Origin: a virus
Direction: 5' to 3' (one strand)
Length of the DNA: 27,306 nt
IMG/VR virus record: IMGVR_UViG_3300044612_001891
Location: 1-27,306 of that record
Shown: piece after piece, positions 11,676 through 17,764 of the stretch
How the letters are laid out: each line of letters begins with the position of its first letter
Position numbering within the stretch: position 1 is the stretch's first letter
Translations under genes and position numbers: made by a program
The notes under the pieces: model-generated
The model's database searches: none
The model's input: the letters and a program-made list of their open reading frames with translations, nothing else
Told to the model about the DNA's origin: nothing

Positions 11676-12187
11676 GTACATGGAAGGACGTAGGCGCATG
11701 GCTAAGCAGAAACGGCACGGAAGGCGCAAACCTTGTCGGTTCACTTTTAACTGGAAACCTTGGAAATGCTGTAGAGGCTGGCGTAAAGCTGGTTTCAGGG
11801 GCAACACACTATGCAACGCCTGATTTGGCACTATCTGTCCTGCAAAACGATTCACAGGCTCTAGAACGGCTTAAAAAGATGGCTAACGACAATGAAGCCT
11901 CTATTCGCTCTCACCTGCTGGAAATGGAACGCATCCAGCTACAGGATGCCCAGCTTGAGCAAAAGGAAACGCAAGACACGATTAGGGCAGGGGACAAAGC
12001 AGATGATATTTTTGTGCGCTCTACCCGCCCTGGAATGGCGTGGCTAGGACTATTAGGAAGCATCGCTTATGTTATTCTTATGCCCAGCCCCAACGAAAAA
12101 GTATTTGATGGGCTTATGATGCTGCCCTACATTTACATGGGGCTGAGAACGTTTGATAAGTTTTCATCATTAAGAGCAAAAGCATGA
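11672..12187 (+). CDS. Putative three-TM holin (GTA_holin_3TM-like)
   Basis: 171 residues. The start is an amphipathic or hydrophobic region (about 10-45, with GANLVGSLLTGNLG). A long polar helix follows (residues about 70-110, Gln/Glu-rich, ending QDTIRAGDKADD). The segment FVRSTRPGMAW (113-123) leads into hydrophobic segments around 120-140 and 146-160. The helix followed by an Arg-Pro motif and a membrane hairpin is the pattern of the GTA_holin_3TM family, common in alphaproteobacterial phages and gene transfer agents. Clustering with the endolysin supports a holin role: forming membrane lesions that release the lysozyme. The number of true spans is uncertain. Confidence 0.65.
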   Translation: MSTWKDVGAWLSRNGTEGANLVGSLLTGNLGNAVEAGVKLVSGATHYATPDLALSVLQNDSQALERLKKMANDNEASIRSHLLEMERIQLQDAQLEQKETQDTIRAGDKADDIFVRSTRPGMAWLGLLGSIAYVILMPSPNEKVFDGLMMLPYIYMGLRTFDKFSSLRAKA

Positions 12188-12444
12188 AATACAAAAGAAA
12201 ACCCGTTGAAATTGATGCCATGCAATATGATGGGACACGCGATTCCTACTATGCCATGAAGGAACATTGGGGCATAGATTTCTTTAGAATGAGTTACCAT
12301 TATGATGATCGGTGTAGAATTCATATTGAAACTCAAGAGGAACCGATGCTTGCGTCTAAAGATGATTTTATTATTAAGGACACGGAAGGTAACTTTTCCG
12401 CGTGCAAACCGAGCATTTTTCACAAAAAATATGAACTTGTATAA
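12184..12444 (+). CDS. Small phage protein of the MKYKRKPVEIDA type
   Basis: 86 residues. The start (KRKPVEIDAMQYDG) and end (DFIIKDTEGNFSACKPSIFHKKYELV) match a widespread family of short phage proteins of unknown function that begin with a KKPV-x-(I/V)-x-A strand and end with a GDY-II-x-T-x-GE-x-Y-x-CKP-x-IF motif. It overlaps the preceding stop by ATGA and is the last gene of the rightward block, just before a terminator. Confidence 0.75.
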   Translation: MKYKRKPVEIDAMQYDGTRDSYYAMKEHWGIDFFRMSYHYDDRCRIHIETQEEPMLASKDDFIIKDTEGNFSACKPSIFHKKYELV

Positions 12445-12446
12445 AA

Positions 12447-12497
12447 GCGGGTCTGGTTCAGTCTAGCCTTAGAAAGCCAACGACCCGCACTGTTTTT
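12447..12497 (+). terminator. Terminator between converging operons
   Basis: GCGGGTC (12447-12453) pairs with GACCCGC (12482-12488), then ACTGTTTTTA follows. The loop is 28 bases with a short inner TGG/CCA pairing. It lies right after the last plus-strand gene. Confidence 0.6.
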
Positions 12498-12516
12498 ATA
12501 CAGCAAAAGCGATTGA

Positions 12517-12558
12517 CTAGCAACCCTTCCCGCCGCCTTTACCTTTTTTCTTTTTCAT
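12517..12558 (-). CDS. 13-residue Lys/Gly-rich peptide
   Basis: On the minus strand an ATG at 12558 opens a 13-codon frame, MKKKKGKGGGKGC, ending with TAG at 12519-12517. An AAAGGAG ribosome-binding site five bases upstream overlaps the stop of the preceding adhesin gene. Nothing else lies downstream before the convergent terminator. Composition (5 Lys plus a further Lys pair, 5 Gly, one terminal Cys) is far from random. It is either a real basic peptide or a leftover of a longer gene. I know no function for it. Confidence 0.5.
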   Translation of the reverse strand: MKKKKGKGGGKGC

Positions 12559-12568
12559 AAAAACTCCT

Positions 12569-13492
12569 TTAATTCCAGTCTACGGTTGGGGCATTTCTAT
12601 CCCCTGTGGGAGACGTTGATGCCTGTGCAAATACGGTTGTACCATCCAGTTTATAAATTGTCACGTCACCCGTTGTTTCGTTAATATCAACTCTAGCAAG
12701 CTGCGTTCTTGTTACGCCTCTAAGCATTTGTCCCGCAGAAACAGAACCTTCTAAAATATAATTCCACACCTCTTGAGCAATCTCTTGGGCTGTGGGACAA
12801 GCTGTTGATGCACCAGAATACGTTAATGTGGCATTATTACCAGAATAAGACAACGTTCCCGTATCTGCTACTAACGTGTATGACCCTATTGTTGCATACG
12901 TTAAATTCGCATTATTCCCTAAATAACTGTATGTGGCCCCATCAGCCTCAATTCTTTTATTGTATAATAAATTAGAAGCATTGCCGGAGTATGTATAAAT
13001 CCCGCCATCAGCCGTAATGGTTCTAGGATAAATCAGGTTTGCGTTGTTTCCTAAATACGAAAACGTCCCCGTATTTGCGGATAATGTATATGAACCTGCG
13101 GTAGCATAGACAAGGTTAGCATTGTTCCCTGAGTAAGTATAAGCCCCTCCATCAGCCAAAATAACCCGAGAAGAAACAAAATTGGAATTATTGCCAGAAT
13201 AAGAAAATACCCCTCCATCTAAAAGAATCGTCCTATTAAACAAAAGATTGGCGTTGTTTCCTGAATACGAAAACGCGCCAACGTCCGCGAAAATTGTTTT
13301 ATTAAACAATAAATTAGAGTTATTCCCACTGTAAGCGTATGTGCCGCCGTCCGCAGACAACACATACGATCCAACTGTTGTATACGTTAAATTAGCATTA
13401 TTTCCTAAATAAGTGTATGTTCCACCATCCGCAACTAACGTATATGCGCCGCTTGCTGTTCCTGTGATTCTAGGGACCCGAACCCGCAACAT
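12569..13492 (-). CDS. Nine-repeat beta-structure adhesin
   Basis: 307 residues. Residues about 17-235 consist of nine imperfect repeats of 22-26 residues with the core (A)DGGxYxYSGNNANLxY; Gly-Asn-Asn is almost invariant. Regular turns of this kind suggest a beta-solenoid or a stacked beta fold, as in phage tail-tip adhesins. The C-terminal part (CPTAQEIAQEVWNYILEG, then GQMLRGVTRTQLARVDINE) resembles the trailing domain of several phage structural proteins. It is the last large gene of the leftward late operon. Exposed receptor binding is inferred. A Gly-poor N-terminus of only 15 residues precedes the repeats, and the start lies two bases from the end of the GC-rich lectin gene. Confidence 0.7.
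   Translation of the reverse strand: MLRVRVPRITGTASGAYTLVADGGTYTYLGNNANLTYTTVGSYVLSADGGTYAYSGNNSNLLFNKTIFADVGAFSYSGNNANLLFNRTILLDGGVFSYSGNNSNFVSSRVILADGGAYTYSGNNANLVYATAGSYTLSANTGTFSYLGNNANLIYPRTITADGGIYTYSGNASNLLYNKRIEADGATYSYLGNNANLTYATIGSYTLVADTGTLSYSGNNATLTYSGASTACPTAQEIAQEVWNYILEGSVSAGQMLRGVTRTQLARVDINETTGDVTIYKLDGTTVFAQASTSPTGDRNAPTVDWN
12765..13450 (-). repeat. Degenerate 66-78-bp tandem repeats in the adhesin gene
   Basis: Nine head-to-tail units encode the SGNNANL repeats. The DNA is conserved around the Gly-Asn-Asn-Ala-Asn-Leu codons (plus-strand forms of TTAGCATTATTTCC and variants recur), giving substrate for unequal recombination and changes in repeat number. Confidence 0.75.
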
Positions 13493-13494
13493 AA

Positions 13495-14328
13495 TCAGTC
13501 ACCAATCAGGGGCGGACGCCCTGCATGGGGATGCCGAGGAACCGGAACCGCCAGACGGGGCCACAACGACCACTTCCACGCCAGATAGCCCTCGACTTTG
13601 GCGCGTTGGGCCGGGCTTAGGGCAGGCGCGAAATGCAACAGTTCGCCAAGTTCCATCCCGAGGTAGCGGTTGTTGTAAGATACGCCCATGCGATATGTAC
13701 CCCCCCCGCCTTGGGGGGCTGTGGGGTTCCCGGTCGTTACTGCGGCACTCATGTTCGTCGCCACGGTATGGGACGACGTGGACGCATACTCGGCAAAAAT
13801 GATCCCCGCTTCGGGCACTGTCGATGATGTCAAATCCGCCCAGATGGTGCGGTCAAGAGTGTTGTAAAGGTAGAAGCCACCTTGCAACCGCCCGGCGGAG
13901 ACGCGCGACACCATTCCGACCCAACCAGCGCTTTCGGCCCATACCGCAGGAGCGCCGTCGCCATTGCCTACCCAACCATTCGCGTTTGTCACCCGCACCA
14001 CGGCAATCGAAGAATACCCTGTGGTCGGGGCATAATTGCTGATCGCTGCGCCGGTCATCAGGTGGCTGGTGCCATTGAAAACCACAACCGGCAGGGGTGT
14101 CCAAGACACCGCAGGCGCATTGACCGCAGCCAGCCCTGGATTGCCGGTTGCGGTCAGGTTCAAGGCCGACCTTCTGAGTTTGTCGCGCCATGCCGTGATG
14201 CCGCTGGCACCAAGCGTCAGCGTCGAAAGATCAGATGCGTCGTACCACGCAAGAGGGCGCAATTCTTCCGGCGACCACAACCGATTCTGCAATTGGGCTT
14301 CATTATAAAGATTTAAGCCCCGAGGCAT
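13495..14328 (-). CDS. GC-rich lectin-like (LamG/ConA-type) tail adhesin
   Basis: 277 residues. After an AT-richer first 15 codons come SPEELRPLAWYDASDLSTLTLGASGITAWRDK, the usual entry into a concanavalin A-like/LamG domain, and near the end GELLHFAPALSPAQRAKVEGYLAWKWSL, the usual exit (helix plus YLAWKW). The domain is a beta sandwich that commonly binds carbohydrate. The gene is strikingly GC-rich (42 of 60 bases at 13501-13560, against 26 of 60 at 12841-12900 next door), so it was probably acquired from a GC-rich source. It shares a base with the previous stop (TAATG). The likely role is receptor or capsule-sugar binding at the tail tip. Confidence 0.8.
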   Translation of the reverse strand: MPRGLNLYNEAQLQNRLWSPEELRPLAWYDASDLSTLTLGASGITAWRDKLRRSALNLTATGNPGLAAVNAPAVSWTPLPVVVFNGTSHLMTGAAISNYAPTTGYSSIAVVRVTNANGWVGNGDGAPAVWAESAGWVGMVSRVSAGRLQGGFYLYNTLDRTIWADLTSSTVPEAGIIFAEYASTSSHTVATNMSAAVTTGNPTAPQGGGGTYRMGVSYNNRYLGMELGELLHFAPALSPAQRAKVEGYLAWKWSLWPRLAVPVPRHPHAGRPPLIGD

Positions 14329-14741
14329 TACACGATGTCTTCATTAAACGGTGTGACGTAAATTTCATTGCCACTAGCGGCCAAAGAAACCCCAGAATTG
14401 TTAACCAAAGAAAACCGCAACGAAAACGGGTAAAGCCTTACCATCGAAATAATGTTGACCTTTGCGCTTGCGCCAGATGTTAAAGCTACTACGTAAAAGT
14501 CACCGCCAATTTTATCGGATACATCCGTTCCATCAGATTGCGTAATCCGCAAGCCAATTGATCCCCCAGCAGACGGCGTGATACTACCTAATTTCAAAGT
14601 CACAGCGGCATAAAGGTCTTTGTTTGTAGCGTTATCGTATGTAACGGTTGCGCTTTCCGATCCGTTGGCCAGAGAGTTAAAGGCCGTGCTGGCAAAGTTT
14701 GAAGACCGTGTACTTGGCGTAGTCCATTTAGCAACACTCAT
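14328..14741 (-). CDS. Phage structural protein, tail-associated, 137 aa
   Basis: All-beta, Ser/Thr/Gly-rich 137-residue protein (NFASTAFNSLANGSESATVTYD, then LKLGSITPSAGGSIGLRI). This composition is typical of small phage tail or baseplate-associated proteins, and similar sequences sit beside lectin-type adhesins in other phages. There is no membrane segment. It overlaps the upstream gene by ATGA and hands over to the lectin gene at TAATG, so it is co-translated with it. The precise location in the virion is unknown. Confidence 0.65.
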   Translation of the reverse strand: MSVAKWTTPSTRSSNFASTAFNSLANGSESATVTYDNATNKDLYAAVTLKLGSITPSAGGSIGLRITQSDGTDVSDKIGGDFYVVALTSGASAKVNIISMVRLYPFSLRFSLVNNSGVSLAASGNEIYVTPFNEDIV

Positions 14742-15199
14742 GCGACGGCTCCTCTCGCTAACCCTACGTCACGAGATGTGACAGGTGGTAAATTATTGGC
14801 TTCTGCCCATGACGGGCGGCGGTTGGTTAAAGCAATTAAGGCATTGTATGTGGCTTGCGTAATAACGCCTGCCCCTAAAAGGCCAGTTAAAACGGTGTTA
14901 GTTTGCGTGTAAATACCAGACAGAGACGTGCGGATTGTACTTGTCTCTTTGAAAGTGTCACGCACAACAATACACGCACCCCTCAAACTTTCAGGGGCCG
15001 ACGTATTATCAGCCGTTAAAACAATGGCCGCCCATTCACCACTGGAAAGTAAAACCTCTTTTATATCAGAAGTGGCAACATCCTGCTTAACATAAGCCAA
15101 AGTCGCATCTGGCGCATTCAAAGCCTCCGCAACCTGCGACTCCGTTAGATTGTCAAACTGTGATTCCACAACCTTGTCAATAAGGACTTGGGATACCAT
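14738..15199 (-). CDS. Phage tail-associated protein, 153 aa
   Basis: The protein begins with VSQVLIDKVVESQFDNLTESQVAEALNAP, a pattern seen in small phage proteins of adhesin clusters (a helix, then LT-x-x-Q-x-A-x-x-LN). It continues with TLAYVKQDVATSDIKEVLL and ends with a stretch containing TNRRPSWAEANNLPPVTSRDVGLARG. It is mainly helical and soluble. The family is frequent in tail regions of alphaproteobacterial phages, but its role is not known to me. It lies ten bases downstream of the gene at 15210 and overlaps the next by ATGA. Confidence 0.6.
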   Translation of the reverse strand: MVSQVLIDKVVESQFDNLTESQVAEALNAPDATLAYVKQDVATSDIKEVLLSSGEWAAIVLTADNTSAPESLRGACIVVRDTFKETSTIRTSLSGIYTQTNTVLTGLLGAGVITQATYNALIALTNRRPSWAEANNLPPVTSRDVGLARGAVA

Positions 15200-15209
15200 G
15201 ATGTTACCT

Positions 15210-15614
15210 CTAAGAAAGCGTGATTGCTGCGCCTGTAAAGTCTACCGTAAATGTCTCAGCATTTGCCATCGTAATGCTTGACCCATAGTCCCACCAACCC
15301 ACCAAAGGATCAGCAGGCGATGTGGGCGTGTCATCATATAAAACCACATAGCGAAATGGGCCAACACTACCAGAGGCCGTCAAAACCAAATCCGCTAACA
15401 CCAGCGTATACGTTCCCGATGTTTGAGACGAACTTGTGGTAGTCACGTTTCGACTCGAAAGGTTTGTGTAACTGATTTGCGTAATGTCCGTTAAAACACT
15501 GTTGGACGCTGTGGGGGTTGTGTTGGTCAAAGCAATGACAAACTGATCCGTCCCAAGATTGATAGGTTCCGTTAGAACCTCTGCAAAAGAATTGAATTTA
15601 TTAAACGTAGCCAT
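15210..15614 (-). CDS. Phage minor tail-type protein, 134 aa
   Basis: A widespread small phage protein: it begins FNKFNSFAEVLTEPINLGTDQFVIALTNTTPTAS, continues with a DITQISYTNLSSRNVTTTSS segment, and ends with a beta-rich GPFRYVVLYDDTP...LVGWWDYGSSITMANAETFTVDF region. It is all beta and has no membrane segment. Proteins with this N-terminus occur in tail-fibre clusters of many tailed phages and are taken to be minor structural components. The start at 15614 has a GAGGGTAAC ribosome-binding site on the minus strand. Confidence 0.7.
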   Translation of the reverse strand: MATFNKFNSFAEVLTEPINLGTDQFVIALTNTTPTASNSVLTDITQISYTNLSSRNVTTTSSSQTSGTYTLVLADLVLTASGSVGPFRYVVLYDDTPTSPADPLVGWWDYGSSITMANAETFTVDFTGAAITLS

Positions 15615-15632
15615 GTTACCCTCTGTTTTTAA

Positions 15633-16016
15633 TTATTGTTTACGAAAAGCACGTCTTACTCTTGGTATAACACCAAAAACAAGAAATACAAGAAAAGAAC
15701 CTATGGTTAGATTCAAAAGATCCATGTTTTTTATAAAAAAAACAATAGAAAAAATAGCACCAACACCCTGAAATATCCAGTCAATCAAAGAATCTTTGAA
15801 AGAGGAATTTTTAAACATATCAATGCTTTCTTTGATTCCAGCAAAAACCAAAGCAGGAAGAATTGCAAAATGAACAGGCAATACTTGTATGGCAATGGCG
15901 GTAATAATCACACCGATGGTAAAATGCCCCGTTTGATTTGTCGCCCACCCGTACCAATCACGTTTTTGATCGTCTGGTGTTTTCAGGCTTTTCAGGATAA
16001 CTGATAAAAATGTCAT
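15633..16016 (-). CDS. Polytopic membrane protein within the tail cluster
   Basis: 127 residues with three or four membrane segments: about 33-53 (TIGVIITAIAIQVLPVHFAI), 54-62 as continuation, about 82-97 (WIFQGVGAIFSIVFFI) and about 101-117 (LTIGSFLVFLVFGVIP), and a basic C-terminus (RVRRAFRKQ). An N-terminal DWYGWATNQTGHF segment precedes the first helix and looks conserved. It overlaps its upstream neighbour by ATGA. A membrane protein among adhesin genes is unusual. It could be a second holin, a superinfection-exclusion protein, or a membrane anchor; the sequence does not decide. Confidence 0.65.
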   Translation of the reverse strand: MTFLSVILKSLKTPDDQKRDWYGWATNQTGHFTIGVIITAIAIQVLPVHFAILPALVFAGIKESIDMFKNSSFKDSLIDWIFQGVGAIFSIVFFIKNMDLLNLTIGSFLVFLVFGVIPRVRRAFRKQ

Positions 16017-16429
16017 ACTTGCGCCGCCTGTATAAACATGCCATCAATTTGTTCACTTGTCAGAGAAAGCAAAGACCCGAATGCCGAAACAAGAGGATCG
16101 TTTCTTTCCACAATGGTCAAATTTGCCCAGCGTATCTTAATGGCCGCATTCTGAGCCGCCGTGCCACTAAGCAAAGCACTAAACGCCGTTGGGAATATCG
16201 TTCTATCCGTGGCCTCTGCTTCCGTTATAAAGCCCATAGCCTGCAAAACAATCAGCATCTGCGTGGCTGTGATGGTGGGAATGGCTGCGGGTGGGGCCAC
16301 GTAGGGACCAATGATGACATTATTCGCAATCAATTTTTGGTATTCCGCGATGGTTTCATCAACAGGAATGGACGAACCTTGGCCATCTGTGATACGGGTG
16401 TTTTGTGGGTTGGCGTAAGTGTACGTCAT
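16013..16429 (-). CDS. Tail-fibre-associated protein, 138 aa
   Basis: The N-terminal 50 residues (ANPQNTRITDGQGSSIPVDETIAEYQKLIANNVIIGPY) match the standard start of many small tail-fibre or tail-fibre-chaperone-type proteins: I-x-x-D-G-x-x-IP-x-D-x-x-N-x-x-Y-x-x-(Y/L). A Pro/Ala linker follows, then a helical Ala-rich C-terminal part with ITATQMLIVLQAMGFITEAEA. It directly follows the tail-fibre gene by two bases. Whether it is part of the fibre or helps its assembly is not visible. Confidence 0.65.
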   Translation of the reverse strand: MTYTYANPQNTRITDGQGSSIPVDETIAEYQKLIANNVIIGPYVAPPAAIPTITATQMLIVLQAMGFITEAEATDRTIFPTAFSALLSGTAAQNAAIKIRWANLTIVERNDPLVSAFGSLLSLTSEQIDGMFIQAAQV

Positions 16430-16431
16430 AA

Positions 16432-17742
16432 TTAAAGTTCCGATGATGCTAGAAAATCAAAATCAACAACAAAACTTCCTGATGTTGTCGTTGTAACGCG
16501 AGCCCCAAAAAAAGTAGAATCTACTTGTTCAACAACCAGTGAATTTGCACCTGCTCCTCCATAAGTGATGTTTGACACAATCACAGCGGGTGACGCAGTC
16601 CTTTTGCGTCTTCGAAAAGGACGATAAGCAGCCCTATAGTTTCCTGCGCTACCTGCATAGCCATAACCATAAACCCTTCCAGTTTCAAGATACCATTCAC
16701 ACAAACCAATTTCTGTAGGTATTGGTCGGTATTCAGGACGTGGCGGCGCATTATTTAACCCCAAAGGCGCATCTGGCGTGACACGAATGTCCGCCGCTGA
16801 AATGTAAACGTTTTTCCCAGCACCATTAAGTTGGGAGCCAAAATTAAGATCAAAGCCATACCCACGGCTCCCGAGACTGTTTGTAACAAACGTATAAGCA
16901 ACGGTCGCCGTTGCACCAGAGGCAATGGTTTGCAACGATGTAACACCAAGATCAGAAACGACTGATGTATAATTATCCGTTGCCGTTGGGTAATAAGTGG
17001 CTATTGTGGGCGTTATAGATGCCCCTGTTTGGTTTGAAATCACAAACTGAACCGTTACCCGTCTCCCAGAAATCTGCCCCGCCATATTGCTTTCAATACG
17101 TTGGTACATTCCGCATGCAGTCAATCCCGATGACCCCAAAAGGCCAAGTGAGGTTGTACTATACGTAGAACCACTTAAAACGGACCCAGCTTGCTGCCAA
17201 GACACGCTTCCCCCAGAAGCCGTTACAGCCCAACCGTCTAAAGTATAAGCTCCTGTGCCCGCTGTAATGGTTCCTGACGTTCCTCTTTGCGCAACCTCCA
17301 TAAATGGATTGCGAAACATGTTTTGCATTCCGCTGGGAAGATTCAAAAGGTAAGCAAACGTTTCAAAAGAAACATCCGTGGGCGTTGCACTGGAAATCAA
17401 TGCGTTTGCCTTTACCGTAGTCGCTGGCATCAAAGCCAAGTTTGAATTTTGAATGTTTGATTGAACCACACCAAACGACTGAATGTTGTCCGTACTTCTC
17501 ACCAGAACGTCACCAGACGTTTTTAGGTCAAACCGATACGTTGTCCCATACAAAAACACCGTGGCACGTCCAGCAGCGTCTAAAACGACTGGGTTGGCAT
17601 TTGCTGTTGAACCCGCCGCATCCGTGTAGGTTGCTTTTGGTGTTGTGCCACCTGCATCATAGGTGTAAAGCCGACCACCCGATAAAGGATTGCCATTATC
17701 GTCAAAGAATTGAACAAAATGCTGAGTGTATAAGACGGCCAT
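16432..17742 (-). CDS. Tail fibre protein with virion-binding N-domain
   Basis: 436 residues. Residues 1-95 contain a common N-terminal domain of short-tail fibres: FFDDNGNPLSGGRLYTYDAGGTTPKATYTDAAG, ANPVVLDAAGRATVFL, then DNIQSFG. The middle (about 135-330) is a beta-sandwich-like region (NMFRNPFMEVAQRG, DGWAVTASGGSVSWQQ), and the C-terminal part (PRPEYRPIPTEIGLCEWYLETGRVYGYG) resembles the receptor-proximal domain of several phage fibres. No hydrolase active site is obvious, so binding rather than cleavage is likely. It follows the ejection genes, where P22 carries its tailspike, and starts the adhesin cluster 12569-17742. Confidence 0.85.
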   Translation of the reverse strand: MAVLYTQHFVQFFDDNGNPLSGGRLYTYDAGGTTPKATYTDAAGSTANANPVVLDAAGRATVFLYGTTYRFDLKTSGDVLVRSTDNIQSFGVVQSNIQNSNLALMPATTVKANALISSATPTDVSFETFAYLLNLPSGMQNMFRNPFMEVAQRGTSGTITAGTGAYTLDGWAVTASGGSVSWQQAGSVLSGSTYSTTSLGLLGSSGLTACGMYQRIESNMAGQISGRRVTVQFVISNQTGASITPTIATYYPTATDNYTSVVSDLGVTSLQTIASGATATVAYTFVTNSLGSRGYGFDLNFGSQLNGAGKNVYISAADIRVTPDAPLGLNNAPPRPEYRPIPTEIGLCEWYLETGRVYGYGYAGSAGNYRAAYRPFRRRKRTASPAVIVSNITYGGAGANSLVVEQVDSTFFGARVTTTTSGSFVVDFDFLASSEL

Positions 17743-17764
17743 TTATTTTTCATCCATAGAAATG

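Noticed and set aside
13413-14483. Several long plus-strand frames opposite the lectin gene
   Set aside because: GC-rich DNA keeps other frames open. They are Arg/Pro/His-rich, lack start signals, and the minus strand carries a recognisable lectin domain.
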